Shown: one piece after another, positions 8,251 to 16,384 of the stretch
How positions within the stretch are numbered: position 1 is the stretch's first letter
How the letters are laid out: the number at the start of each line of letters is the position of its first letter
Source: Mitsuaria chitosanitabida ATCC BAA-476 = NBRC 102408
GTDB taxonomy: Bacteria; Pseudomonadota; Gammaproteobacteria; Burkholderiales; Burkholderiaceae_C
Assembly (NCBI RefSeq): GCF_001598255.1
Contig: NZ_BCYP01000033.1
Location: 1-64,000 of the forward strand
DNA: 64,000 bases
Reading direction: 5' to 3'
The notes under the pieces: model-generated
The model's database searches: none
What the model was told of the DNA's origin: nothing
The model's input: only the letters and a program-made list of their open reading frames with translations
Translations under genes and position numbers: made by a program

Positions 8251-10803
8251 TCAGCGCCCGTCAACGGTCGAAAGCCCCGTCGGGCCGACAGACGGCGCCA
8301 GGGAATTCTCGAGGGCGGCCTCTCCCTCCAACGGCTCGGTCGACGACGCGCCCGACGATTCGGTCGGGGATTCAGTCGGGGATGCGGTCGAAGCCCCAAG
8401 CGACGACTCGGTCGGCGGTACGGGCGGCGAGTCGAGCGCCGCGGGCAGCCAGTAGCGCCGTCGCTGGGCCCGCTCGCATCCGGCGACGGGCGGCTCGCGG
8501 CGGTCACTGCGCCAGCGCCAGGCCCCGCAATCCACGCTGTTCAGGACCCGGGCGCCGGCCGCCCGATAGCGCGCCACGACCTCCGCCCTCGGATGTCCGA
8601 AGCGGTTCAGATAGCCCGACTGGATCGCCGCGACCCGCGGCGCGACCGCCCGCACGAAGGGCGCCGACGAGGAGGTCCGGCTGCCGTGATGCGGCACGAC
8701 GAGCACCTCGGCCGCCAGCCCGCGCGCGCCCTCGCGGCGCAGCAGGCGCGCTTCCTGAGGCGCCTCGATGTCGCCGGTCAGCAGGACGCGGCGGTCGCCG
8801 GCGTCGATGCGCAGCACGCAGGACGAGGCATTGCGCTTGAGCGCCGTGCCCTCGCCCACCTCCGGCGCCAGCACCTCGAAGCGCACGCCGTCCCAGGTCC
8901 ATCGCTGGCCGCGCTCGCACGGCGCGCCGCCCGGGACGGCGCCGAAGCGCCGCGTCACCGGCAGCCCCTGGAGCAGGCTCGCGTTGCCGCCCGCATGGTC
9001 CTGGTCGGCATGGCTGACCATCAGCAGGTCGATGCGGCGCTCGCCGAGCCCCCGCAGCAGCGGCAGCAGCACGCGCTGCCCGGCGTCGGAGCCGGGCCCC
9101 CAGCGCGGCCCGGAATCGAAGACCAGCGTGTGCCCCTGCGTGCGCACGAGCGCCGCGCCGCCCTGGCCGACATCGGGGAGCCAGAGCTCCACCTGCCCGG
9201 ACGGCGGGCGCCCGACCGCGGGCCACAGCATCGGCACGCACAGCGCGAGGCCGGCCAGACGCAAGCGGCCGGGCCACGGCAGGGCCGCCGCGACACCACC
9301 CGCCAGCCCCAGCCCCTTCGCCCAGTCGGGCGACCACGGCGCGTGCCAGACGGCGAGCGGGAGATCGCGCAGCGTCTCCAGCACCAGGTTGAGGAGGCCG
9401 ACGAGCCAGCTGCCGACGGTCCACAGCGGCGAGGCGATCGCGCCCAGCATCGCCAGCGGCGTGATCGCGTAGGTCACCAGGGGGATCGCCACCGCGTTGG
9501 CGAGCAGGCCCGCGGGCGAGAGCTGCTGGAACAGCAGCAGCGTGAGCGGCGCCAGGCCCAGCGTCACCAGCCACTGCGTGCGCCAGGCGCCGCGCAGCGC
9601 CCCCCGCAGACCCGCCTCGGGACGCAGGTCGGCCGCCATCAGCAGCGCGACCGCGCAGAAGGACAACCAGAAGCCCGGCTGCGCCAGCGCCCAGGGGTCG
9701 GCCAGGCACACGCCGGCGGCGGCGCTCAGGAGGCTCATCGGCCAGGGCCAGCGCGCCCCGCCCAGCCGCAGCAGCGCCAGGATCAGCAGCAGGCCGAAGG
9801 TCCGCTGCGCCGGCACGCCCCAGCCGGAGAACAGCGCGTACACCCCCGCCGCGGCGACCCCGATCCCCATCGCCGCGCGCGGCGCGGGCCAGCGCAGACA
9901 CAGGCGGGCGCTGCGTCGCCAGGCCGCGCCCGCGATCGCCCCGGCGAGCCACGCGAACATCGTGACGTGCAGGCCGCTGACGCTGAGCAGATGGGCGACG
10001 CCCGTGTCCCGGTAGAGGGCCCAATCCCGAGCGCCGACCGCGCCTTGATCCCCCAGGCTCAAGGCGGCGAGCACGCCGATGCCGCGCCGCATCTCCCCTG
10101 GCGCCGCCTGGCCCGCGGTCCCGCCCTGCGCGGCGAGATGCCGCTCGATCGCGTCGCGCAGCGATTGGCGCAGCGCGGTCACACCGAAGCCGCCCGCCTC
10201 CAGCCGCAACTGGCCCTGGCGGCGACAGCTGCCCGCGGCGGGCAGGTCCTGCGCCAGCATCCACAAGGCCTGGTCGAAGCCCTGCGGATTCGCGAGGCCT
10301 CGGGGCCGGCGCAGCTTGACGGCCAGCCGCCAGCGCTCGCCGGCACGGGGGGTGGCGGGCATCTCGTAGCAGGAGAGCAGCACGCGGGGCGGTGGCTGAA
10401 GCGATGCGCCGGCCTCGGCGCCCCGCTCCGCGCCGTCGACGTCGAACACGAAGCGCCAGCCCTCCACCCCGCCCATCCCTTCGGTGCGCTGCGGCAGCGA
10501 ATCGACCCGGCCGGTGAGGGTCAAGACCTGGCCCTCCAGCGCGACGGGCAGCACCTCGGCCATGCGCAGGCCGGCGCGCCACGCGGTGCTCCCGAATCCG
10601 CCCAATGCCGCGAGCAGCGCCCAGGCCAGCCAGCGTTCGCGGGCCCAGAGGCGCCAGGGCCGCGTGGGGATCCGCCCCGGTCCTCGCATGAGGACGGACG
10701 CGAGGTCGACCGCCAGCGCGATCGCGACCAGCGCCGTCGCCAGACCGACCGCCAGCCACACGCGGGCACCGGGCAGGACGGGCAGCAGGTGGACCGTCCC
10801 CAT
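8251..10803 (-). CDS. comEC: ComEC/Rec2 family DNA uptake channel protein
   Basis: A product of about 850 residues with the three ComEC parts: an N-terminal membrane region with the DUF4131-type OB-like domain (VEGWRFVFDVDG region), a central Competence domain of many membrane segments (containing HLLSVSGLHVTMFAW), and a C-terminal metallo-beta-lactamase-like domain with HADQDHAGG and VVPHHGSRTSS. ComEC carries single-stranded transforming DNA across the inner membrane. The extreme C-terminus is a Ser/Thr/Pro/Glu-rich tail of about 55 residues, probably disordered. The start is uncertain: ATG 10803 is used here, a GTG at 10827 is in frame, and the open frame reaches back to 11379 across an unrelated gene on the other strand. 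Divergent from the RidA-family gene with a short shared promoter region. Confidence 0.92.
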   Translation of the reverse strand: MGTVHLLPVLPGARVWLAVGLATALVAIALAVDLASVLMRGPGRIPTRPWRLWARERWLAWALLAALGGFGSTAWRAGLRMAEVLPVALEGQVLTLTGRVDSLPQRTEGMGGVEGWRFVFDVDGAERGAEAGASLQPPPRVLLSCYEMPATPRAGERWRLAVKLRRPRGLANPQGFDQALWMLAQDLPAAGSCRRQGQLRLEAGGFGVTALRQSLRDAIERHLAAQGGTAGQAAPGEMRRGIGVLAALSLGDQGAVGARDWALYRDTGVAHLLSVSGLHVTMFAWLAGAIAGAAWRRSARLCLRWPAPRAAMGIGVAAAGVYALFSGWGVPAQRTFGLLLILALLRLGGARWPWPMSLLSAAAGVCLADPWALAQPGFWLSFCAVALLMAADLRPEAGLRGALRGAWRTQWLVTLGLAPLTLLLFQQLSPAGLLANAVAIPLVTYAITPLAMLGAIASPLWTVGSWLVGLLNLVLETLRDLPLAVWHAPWSPDWAKGLGLAGGVAAALPWPGRLRLAGLALCVPMLWPAVGRPPSGQVELWLPDVGQGGAALVRTQGHTLVFDSGPRWGPGSDAGQRVLLPLLRGLGERRIDLLMVSHADQDHAGGNASLLQGLPVTRRFGAVPGGAPCERGQRWTWDGVRFEVLAPEVGEGTALKRNASSCVLRIDAGDRRVLLTGDIEAPQEARLLRREGARGLAAEVLVVPHHGSRTSSSAPFVRAVAPRVAAIQSGYLNRFGHPRAEVVARYRAAGARVLNSVDCGAWRWRSDRREPPVAGCERAQRRRYWLPAALDSPPVPPTESSLGASTASPTESPTESSGASSTEPLEGEAALENSLAPSVGPTGLSTVDGR

Positions 10804-10893
10804 GCCGAGCAAGGCTGCTGCCGGCACCGCGCTCCAGCACCAGGACGGGGTGTAGGATCCGCGACGCAATTTTTCACTTCCGTGCAGATTCCC

Positions 10894-11361
10894 ATGACCA
10901 GCTCCGTCTACGACCGCCTCACGCAACTCGGCATCACCCTGCCGCCCGTGTCCGTTCCGGCCGCGGCCTACGTGCCCTTCGTCCGCACCGGCAACCTGGT
11001 GTTCCTGTCCGGTCATATCGCGAAGAAGGACGGCAAGGCCTGGGTCGGCCAACTGGGCAAGGACACCGACACGGCCACCGGCAAGGCCGCCGCGCGCGCC
11101 ATCGCCGTCGACCTGATGGGCACGCTGCACGCGGCGGTGGGCGACCTGAACAAGGTCAAGCGCATCGTCAAGCTGATGAGCCTGGTCAACAGCACCGGCG
11201 ACTTCACCGAACAGCACCTGGTGACCAACGGGGCGTCGGAGCTCTTCGGCGAGGTCTTCGGTTCCGACGTCGGCGCGCATGCCCGCAGCGCCTTCGGCGT
11301 GGCGCAGATCCCGATGGGCGCCTGCGTCGAGATCGAGCTGATCGCCGAGATCGCCGACTGA
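10894..11361 (+). CDS. RidA (YjgF/YER057c/UK114) family protein
   Basis: A 155-residue protein of the RidA superfamily (YVPFVRTGNLVFLSGHIAKK near the N-terminus; ARSAFGVAQIPMGACVEIEL with the family Arg near the C-terminus). RidA hydrolyses reactive enamine/imine intermediates from PLP enzymes; longer members like this one belong to subgroups whose substrates are less clear. A GTG at 10882 is an alternative start four codons upstream. Its stop codon shares one base with the dsbB start (TGATG), so the two are probably cotranscribed. Confidence 0.88.
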   Translation: MTSSVYDRLTQLGITLPPVSVPAAAYVPFVRTGNLVFLSGHIAKKDGKAWVGQLGKDTDTATGKAAARAIAVDLMGTLHAAVGDLNKVKRIVKLMSLVNSTGDFTEQHLVTNGASELFGEVFGSDVGAHARSAFGVAQIPMGACVEIELIAEIAD

Positions 11362-11858
11362 TGCGCGGCCTGAGCGCATCCCGCGTGCTGGCCTTCAGCG
11401 CGCTGGTGTCGATCGCGGGCGTGGCGGCGGCGCTGGTCGCGCAGTACCAGTTCAACGTCAAGCCCTGCCCCTGGTGCGTGATGCAGCGCGGGATCTTCAT
11501 CCTGATCGCGGTCGTGAGCGGCCTGGGCTGGATCCTGCAGCGCGTGGGCTTCGCCCGCGTGCTGGCGCTGCTGCTGACGGCGGCGCTGGGCGTGGCCGGT
11601 CTGGTCGCGGCGGGTTATCAGCACGAGGTGGCCTCCAAGCTGGCCAGCTGCGACATGACCTTCGCCGATCGCGTGCTGACCGCGCTGGACCTGGAGGCCC
11701 GCCTCCCGAGCGTGTTCATGGTGACGGCCTCGTGCAACGAGGCCGCGGCGTACTCGCTGCTGGGCCTGCCGTACGAGATCTGGAGCGGCGCGCTGTTCAC
11801 GCTGATCGCGCTGCTGAGCCTGCTGGTGCTCAAGCGCCGCGCGACGGGTCGTCGTTGA
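11361..11858 (+). CDS. dsbB: Disulfide bond formation protein B
   Basis: A 165-residue inner-membrane protein with four membrane helices that re-oxidises DsbA and passes electrons to quinones. Both required cysteine pairs are visible: Cys36-Pro-Trp-Cys39 in the first periplasmic loop and Cys97/Cys125 (ASCDMTF and TASCNEA) in the second. Length and spacing match DsbB. Starts at the last base of the RidA-family stop codon and is followed by a strong terminator. Confidence 0.95.
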   Translation: MRGLSASRVLAFSALVSIAGVAAALVAQYQFNVKPCPWCVMQRGIFILIAVVSGLGWILQRVGFARVLALLLTAALGVAGLVAAGYQHEVASKLASCDMTFADRVLTALDLEARLPSVFMVTASCNEAAAYSLLGLPYEIWSGALFTLIALLSLLVLKRRATGRR

Positions 11859-11884
11859 GCTGACATCGTCGATCGATCCCTGCG

Positions 11885-11908
11885 ACGGGGCCTTCGGGCC
11901 CCGTTGTC
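11885..11908 (+). terminator. Terminator after dsbB
   Basis: An 8-bp perfect stem (11885-11892 with 11897-11904) closed by a stable TTCG tetraloop, followed by a short T-rich stretch, 26 bases after the dsbB stop. Confidence 0.75.
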
Positions 11909-12110
11909 GTTTCCGCGCGGGTGGCGCGGGCCCGATCGGGGAGGAAGCCCGATTCAACGCGCGGCGGTCCCGGGCTTCAATGACTCGAATCCGGGTCCTG
12001 CGTGAGATCCGTGTCGACGTGGTCACGAGATGTGTCGGCCGCGATCCGTCACCGCCCCGTCATGCCCTCCCGGCAGCATCCGCTGCTTCGCCACGACCCC
12101 GGAGACCCGC

Positions 12111-13703
12111 ATGGACCGCCGCCGCTTCCTCCACGCCAGCGCCCTGATCGGTGGCGCCACGCTGCTGTCGCCGCATGGCGCGCATGCCCAGGCGCCGGCG
12201 CTCATCACGCGGGACGCCATGCGGCCGCAGATGCCGCACGGCATCCAGAGCGGCGATCCGATCGCCGACGCGGCCGTGATCTGGACCCGCGGCGATCGCC
12301 CGTCGCGGCTGTGGGTCGAGTGGTCCACCACCGCCAGCTTCGCCCACCTGCAGCGCGTGCGGGGCCCGCATCTGCTGGAGGACTCCGACTTCACCGGTCG
12401 CATCGACCTGCGCGGCCTCCCGGCCGGCCAGGAGATCTTCTATCGCGTCGTCCTGCAGGACCTGCGCAACGAGCGCGTTTTGTCCGAGCCCCTGCCCGGC
12501 CACCTGCGCCTGCCGCAGGCCGCCGGCGGCAAGGCCACGCGCGACGTCCGCTTCGTCTGGAGCGGCGACACCTGCGGCCAGGGCTGGGGCATCAACGAGC
12601 AGTGGGGCGGCATGCGGATCTACGAGCAGATCCGGCGCGTCAACCCCGACTTCTTCCTGCACTCGGGCGACACCATCTATGCCGACAGCCCCATCGAGGC
12701 CGAGGTCAAGCTGGCCGACGGCACGCTGTGGCGCAACCTGGTCACCGAGCAGACCAGCAAGGTCGCCGAGACCCTGGACGAGTACCGCGGCCGCTACCGC
12801 TACAACCTGATGGACGCCAACATCCGGCGCATGTCGGCCGACATCCCGCAGATCTGGCAGTGGGACGACCACGAGGTCACCAACAACTACTCGGACTCCA
12901 AGGACGTCGGCGGCGACGCCCGCTACAGCGAGAAGAACATCCCGCTGCTGGTCGCGCGCGCGACCAAGGCCTTCCAGGAGTACGCGCCGATGCGCCGCTT
13001 CGGCGACGCCGAGAGCGAGCGCATCTATCGCCACCTGCCGCAGGGCCCGCTGCTGGACGTGTTCGTCGTGGACATGCGCAGCTACCGCGGTCCCAACAGC
13101 GCCAACCTGCAGACCGAGGAAACGCCGGAAAGCGCCTTCATGGGCCGCCCGCAGATCGCGTGGCTGCTCGACGGGCTGAAGCGGTCCAAGGCGACCTGGA
13201 AGGTCATCGCGGCGGACATGCCCATCGGCCTGCACGTCAACGACGGCAAGGACGCCGAGGGTCGCGACAAGTGGGAGGCCATCGCCAACGGCGACGACGG
13301 TCCGCCGCGTGGCCGCGAGATCGAGATCGCGCGCCTGCTCAGCGAGATCAAGAAGGCCAGGCTGCACAACATCGTGTGGCTGACCGCCGACGTGCACTAC
13401 ACCGCCGCGCACTACTTCGATCCGGCGAAGGCGGCCAAGCACACCGACTTCCTGCCCTTCTGGGAGTTCGTGTCCGGCCCGCTGCACGCGGGCGGCTTCG
13501 GGCCGAACCAGGCCGACGGGACCTTCGGGATGCAGGTCGTGTACCAGAAGGGCCCGGGCTATGCGAACGCGCCGCCGAGCAGCGGATTGCAGTTCTTCGG
13601 GCAGGTGGACATCGATGCGAAGACGCGCGCGATGACGGTCACGCTGAAGGACCTGGAGGGGGCGTCGCTGTATACGAAGGTGCTGGAGCCGAAGCGGGGG
13701 TAA
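12111..13703 (+). CDS. phoD: Tat-exported PhoD-type alkaline phosphatase/phosphodiesterase
   Basis: A 530-residue product beginning with a twin-arginine signal (MDRRRFLHASALIGG). It has the PhoD N-terminal domain (HGIQSGDPIADAAVIWTR) followed by the metallophosphatase domain with WSGDTCGQGWG, HSGDTIYAD, QWDDHEVTNNY and WLTADVHYTA, the metal-binding motifs of the family. PhoD enzymes release phosphate from phosphodiesters and monoesters outside the inner membrane and use iron and calcium. Start chosen at 12111 because the Tat motif sits right after it; the frame opens at 12030. No Pho box was recognised upstream. Palindromic repeats follow the gene. Confidence 0.93.
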   Translation: MDRRRFLHASALIGGATLLSPHGAHAQAPALITRDAMRPQMPHGIQSGDPIADAAVIWTRGDRPSRLWVEWSTTASFAHLQRVRGPHLLEDSDFTGRIDLRGLPAGQEIFYRVVLQDLRNERVLSEPLPGHLRLPQAAGGKATRDVRFVWSGDTCGQGWGINEQWGGMRIYEQIRRVNPDFFLHSGDTIYADSPIEAEVKLADGTLWRNLVTEQTSKVAETLDEYRGRYRYNLMDANIRRMSADIPQIWQWDDHEVTNNYSDSKDVGGDARYSEKNIPLLVARATKAFQEYAPMRRFGDAESERIYRHLPQGPLLDVFVVDMRSYRGPNSANLQTEETPESAFMGRPQIAWLLDGLKRSKATWKVIAADMPIGLHVNDGKDAEGRDKWEAIANGDDGPPRGREIEIARLLSEIKKARLHNIVWLTADVHYTAAHYFDPAKAAKHTDFLPFWEFVSGPLHAGGFGPNQADGTFGMQVVYQKGPGYANAPPSSGLQFFGQVDIDAKTRAMTVTLKDLEGASLYTKVLEPKRG

Positions 13704-13705
13704 AG

Positions 13706-13742
13706 ACCCTCACCCCGACCCTCTCCCGCAGGCGGGAGAGGG
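13706..13742. repeat. REP-like palindrome
   Basis: CCCTCACCCCGACC flank followed by a 9-bp stem CTCTCCCGC/GCGGGAGAG (13721-13729 with 13732-13740). One of at least ten copies in the window, all between genes. It sits directly after the phoD stop and may act as a terminator. Confidence 0.8.
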
Positions 13743-13816
13743 GGCCACCGAGCCAGGCGCCAGAAGCCATAAGCCTGGCGGCAGATGGCAGGTGGATCGG
13801 GGGCAGCTGGGATCGA

Positions 13817-13887
13817 GTCGGCGGAAGCCGGGGTGGGGGTGACGATTTTGGGACTTATGAGGAACCCCCACCCCGGCTTTCGCCGAC
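13817..13887. repeat. Long inverted repeat between convergent genes
   Basis: A 24-base arm (13817-13840) is repeated inverted at 13864-13887 with a single mismatch; the 23-base loop is AT-richer than its surroundings. It lies between phoD and the convergent LuxR-type regulator gene and could serve as a two-way terminator or be a REPIN-type element. Confidence 0.8.
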
Positions 13888-13913
13888 GGGCGAGGTCCTC
13901 CGACGATGGCGGC

Positions 13914-14579
13914 TCAGCGCAACTCGATGCCTCGCAGCACGCCCTGCATGGGCGGCAGCTGCGCCACCAGCGACACGAGCTCGCGGATGCTCTCCGTCGC
14001 CGTCTTCGCCCGCACGCTCGCAATCTGGGTGCGCACGGTCGAGATGGCGACGCCGTTGCGTTGCGCGATCTCCTGGGGCTGCAGGCCATCGCACAAGGAT
14101 TGCAGGACCTGCCGTTCCGCCGCGGTCAGCTGATGCTCGCGCGCGAAGGCGAGCATGGGCAGCTCCCCGCACAGGCTGCGTTTCCCGAGCACCAGCAGCG
14201 CCTGCCCGTGCCGCATCGCGCTGTCCTGCAAGGGCAGCACCGACAGCGACAGCCGCGCCCCGCCTCGTCCGAGGCAGATGAGGTGCCGCAGCCCGCGCTG
14301 CACGTCGGCCAGCGCCTGTTCCAGCCGCTGCTGGTCCAGCCGCTGCGGCGCCACCAGCGCGCCGTCGACGAGCTGCAGCGGCGAGCGCTCGTCGAGCTGC
14401 CCGCGCGCGCTGCTGTTGGCATAGAGCAACTGCCCCGTGCCGGTCACGAGACAGACCCCCAGGTCGATCTCCTCCAGCGCGTGGCGCCACCATCGATCCG
14501 GCGTGCCTCGCCGGCGTTCCGGCCCGCGATAGGACACGAGCCATCCCAACTCGGGGATCCTCCCCTGCGTACCGTCCAT
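13914..14579 (-). CDS. PAS-like/LuxR-type transcriptional regulator
   Basis: A 221-residue protein: a PAS-like N-terminal sensor (about residues 30-120, containing LGVCLVTGTGQLLYANSSAR) and a C-terminal LuxR/GerE helix-turn-helix (LTAAERQVLQSLCDGLQPQE through AISTVRTQIASVRAK, about 150-205). There is no receiver domain. The ATG at 14579 has GTGGAGG 5 bases upstream; a GTG four codons earlier overlaps that ribosome site and is less likely. Stands alone, convergent with phoD. Target genes and signal unknown. Confidence 0.82.
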   Translation of the reverse strand: MDGTQGRIPELGWLVSYRGPERRRGTPDRWWRHALEEIDLGVCLVTGTGQLLYANSSARGQLDERSPLQLVDGALVAPQRLDQQRLEQALADVQRGLRHLICLGRGGARLSLSVLPLQDSAMRHGQALLVLGKRSLCGELPMLAFAREHQLTAAERQVLQSLCDGLQPQEIAQRNGVAISTVRTQIASVRAKTATESIRELVSLVAQLPPMQGVLRGIELR

Positions 14580-14957
14580 TGCGGCCTCCACTGATCGGCT
14601 TCTTGAACACCGAGCCCGCGGCGCCCGTCCGTCCGGTCTGAGGCCGGCTCCGGCAATTCGGGTGCCAGTGCGAATGTTAGGAGAACGCCCCGCGAATGCG
14701 TAGCGATGTTTGCGGACGCCGTCCCCCTAGGCCTGGGGGGCGGGGGATGTCGGTTTCCTTCGATGGAATCCGGCATCGGACCGGATCCGGCCCGGCGTCC
14801 CCGGATCGCGTTTCGGATCGACCCGGATTTCGGGAGTCGCCGTCCCCCGCGTGTCATGAAGCACCGTCTCGGTGCGCGAGAACGCGCCGTGGCCTCGCGT
14901 CGTCGTCGTCGTCGTCGTCGCGCCAGCCTGCGGGAACGCGCGAACGCGCCGCTGGTC
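14580..14957. other. Intergenic stretch without a supported gene (378 bases)
   Basis: Lies between the LuxR-type regulator start and the end of DUF1501 copy A, both on the minus strand. It holds a GC-rich imperfect palindrome (CCCCCTAGGCCTGGGGG, near 14725-14741), which may end the DUF1501 transcript, and a run of about eight GTC/CGT triplets near 14899-14924. A -10-like TAACAT on the minus strand (about 14674-14679) could belong to the regulator promoter. Short ORFs here (for example one encoding a run of Asp from the triplets) have no supporting features. Confidence 0.6.
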
Positions 14958-16346
14958 TCAGCGCATGAAGCCCAGATCGCTGGCCGCGAAGTTGCCGATG
15001 TTGGGCAGCACCGTGCGCAGGTCCGTGGCCGGGACGCCCATCCACAGCGCCAGCGTCGCGGCGAGTTGGTCGACCGAGGTCGTCGGCAACAGACGGCCTT
15101 GGCCGACGTCGTCCGGGCCGTTGACGCTCACCGACGGGGCCGTCCCGTAGAAGCGGCCCCCCCGCACCGCACCGCCCATGACGAAGTGATGGGATCCCCA
15201 GCCGTGATCGGTGCCGTCGCCATTGGAGGACAGCGTGCGGCCGAAGTCGGACGCGGTGAAGGCCGTGACCTGGTCGGCCACGCCGAGTTCCTGCAAGGCC
15301 CCGTCGAAACTCGCCAGCGCCCCGCCGACCTGCTGCATCAGCGCCGGATGGCGCGTGCCCAGCGCGTCGTGCAGGTCGAAGCCGCCCATCGCGACGAAGT
15401 AGACCTGCCTCGTCATGCCCAGCGCCGAGCGCGCGGCGATCAGGCTCGCCACCATCTTGAGCTGGCGCGCCAGCGCATCGCCCGCGAAGGCCGTCGACAG
15501 CGTCGTGCCGCCCGTCAACGCGGTGCTCAGCGCCGCCTGCAGGTCGATCGAGCGCGCGGTCACCCGGTTGAGCTCCGATTCCATCGCATGCGTGCGGTCC
15601 TCGGTGATCAGCGCCTTGAGCAGCTTCGCGCAGGAGCTCGACCCGAACATCTGGCTGCCGATGCCGGTGATCGGCTTCTTGCCGCCTGGCCCGGTGAGGT
15701 ACTGGAAGGCCGCGTCGCCCGCCTGGAAGATCGCGTTGCCCGAGACATTGATGCAGGTCAGCCCGGCACGTCCGTTGGCCGACAGCATCATGTCGGCCAT
15801 GCGGCCGCCCCAGCCGGTGCGCGCGCCCTCGACGTTGGACGACTGCCAGAGGCTGGACTGGTCGTTGTGCGAGAACAGCTTGGGCGGCGCCGGAACCGCG
15901 CCGGACTTGTACTGGGCCAGGGTCATCGGCGCGGTCAGCGTCCCGATGTTCAGCATCACGCCGAGGCGGCCCGCGTCGAACACCGGCTTGATCGCCGACA
16001 GGCCCGGCGCCAGCGCCATCTGGCGGCCGTCGGGCAGCGCGAGGGTCGGCGACAGCGCCGTCGCCGCCAGCGCGTCGCGGCCGATCGCCAGCGTGGGCCG
16101 GATCGCCGCGTAGGCCTGGTAGTCGGCGGTGTCGTACGGGATCACCGTGTTGGCGTAGTCGTTGCCGCCATAGAGGAAGACGCAGACCAGCGCCTTGTAG
16201 TCGCCGCCGCTCGTGGCGGCCGCGGCGTCGCCGATCGCGGCGAGCTGCAGCGCCCAGGGCGCGGCCGCGCCGGCCACGGACACCGCCGAGGCGCGCTTGA
16301 GGAACTCGCGGCGGTGCAGCGAGGGCAGTCGGGACACATGGGCCAT
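14958..16346 (-). CDS. DUF1501 family Tat-exported protein, copy A
   Basis: A 462-residue protein with a twin-arginine signal (LHRREFLKRASAVSVAGAAA) followed by the DUF1501 domain: VCVFLYGGNDYANTVIPYD, FSHNDQSSLWQ, FTASDFGRTLSSNGDGTDHG, WGSHHFVMGGAV. DUF1501 is distantly related to the alkaline phosphatase/sulfatase superfamily and is almost always encoded next to a DUF1800 protein; its function is unknown. The gene lies 38 bases after the DUF1800 gene of the same pair. It is closely similar over its full length to the protein at 18505-19893, with the same length. Start supported by a GGAG element upstream and by position of the Tat motif. Confidence 0.92.
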   Translation of the reverse strand: MAHVSRLPSLHRREFLKRASAVSVAGAAAPWALQLAAIGDAAAATSGGDYKALVCVFLYGGNDYANTVIPYDTADYQAYAAIRPTLAIGRDALAATALSPTLALPDGRQMALAPGLSAIKPVFDAGRLGVMLNIGTLTAPMTLAQYKSGAVPAPPKLFSHNDQSSLWQSSNVEGARTGWGGRMADMMLSANGRAGLTCINVSGNAIFQAGDAAFQYLTGPGGKKPITGIGSQMFGSSSCAKLLKALITEDRTHAMESELNRVTARSIDLQAALSTALTGGTTLSTAFAGDALARQLKMVASLIAARSALGMTRQVYFVAMGGFDLHDALGTRHPALMQQVGGALASFDGALQELGVADQVTAFTASDFGRTLSSNGDGTDHGWGSHHFVMGGAVRGGRFYGTAPSVSVNGPDDVGQGRLLPTTSVDQLAATLALWMGVPATDLRTVLPNIGNFAASDLGFMR

Positions 16347-16384
16347 GGGAGAGTCTCCGGAGGGCGTCGCGCGGGGCGACACGC

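Noticed and set aside
7750-11361. 1203-codon plus-strand frame covering comEC and ending in the RidA-family gene
   Set aside because: Only the last 155 codons match a family. The rest is antisense to comEC, so this is an open-frame run-through, not a fusion protein.
8251-11379. comEC start at 11379 as given by the longest frame
   Set aside because: The first 190 codons would be antisense to the RidA-family gene and do not resemble ComEC; the membrane region begins near 10803.
14854-15045. Short minus-strand frame with a run of Asp
   Set aside because: The Asp run comes from the GTC triplet repeat; no start context, and it overlaps the end of the DUF1501 gene in another frame.
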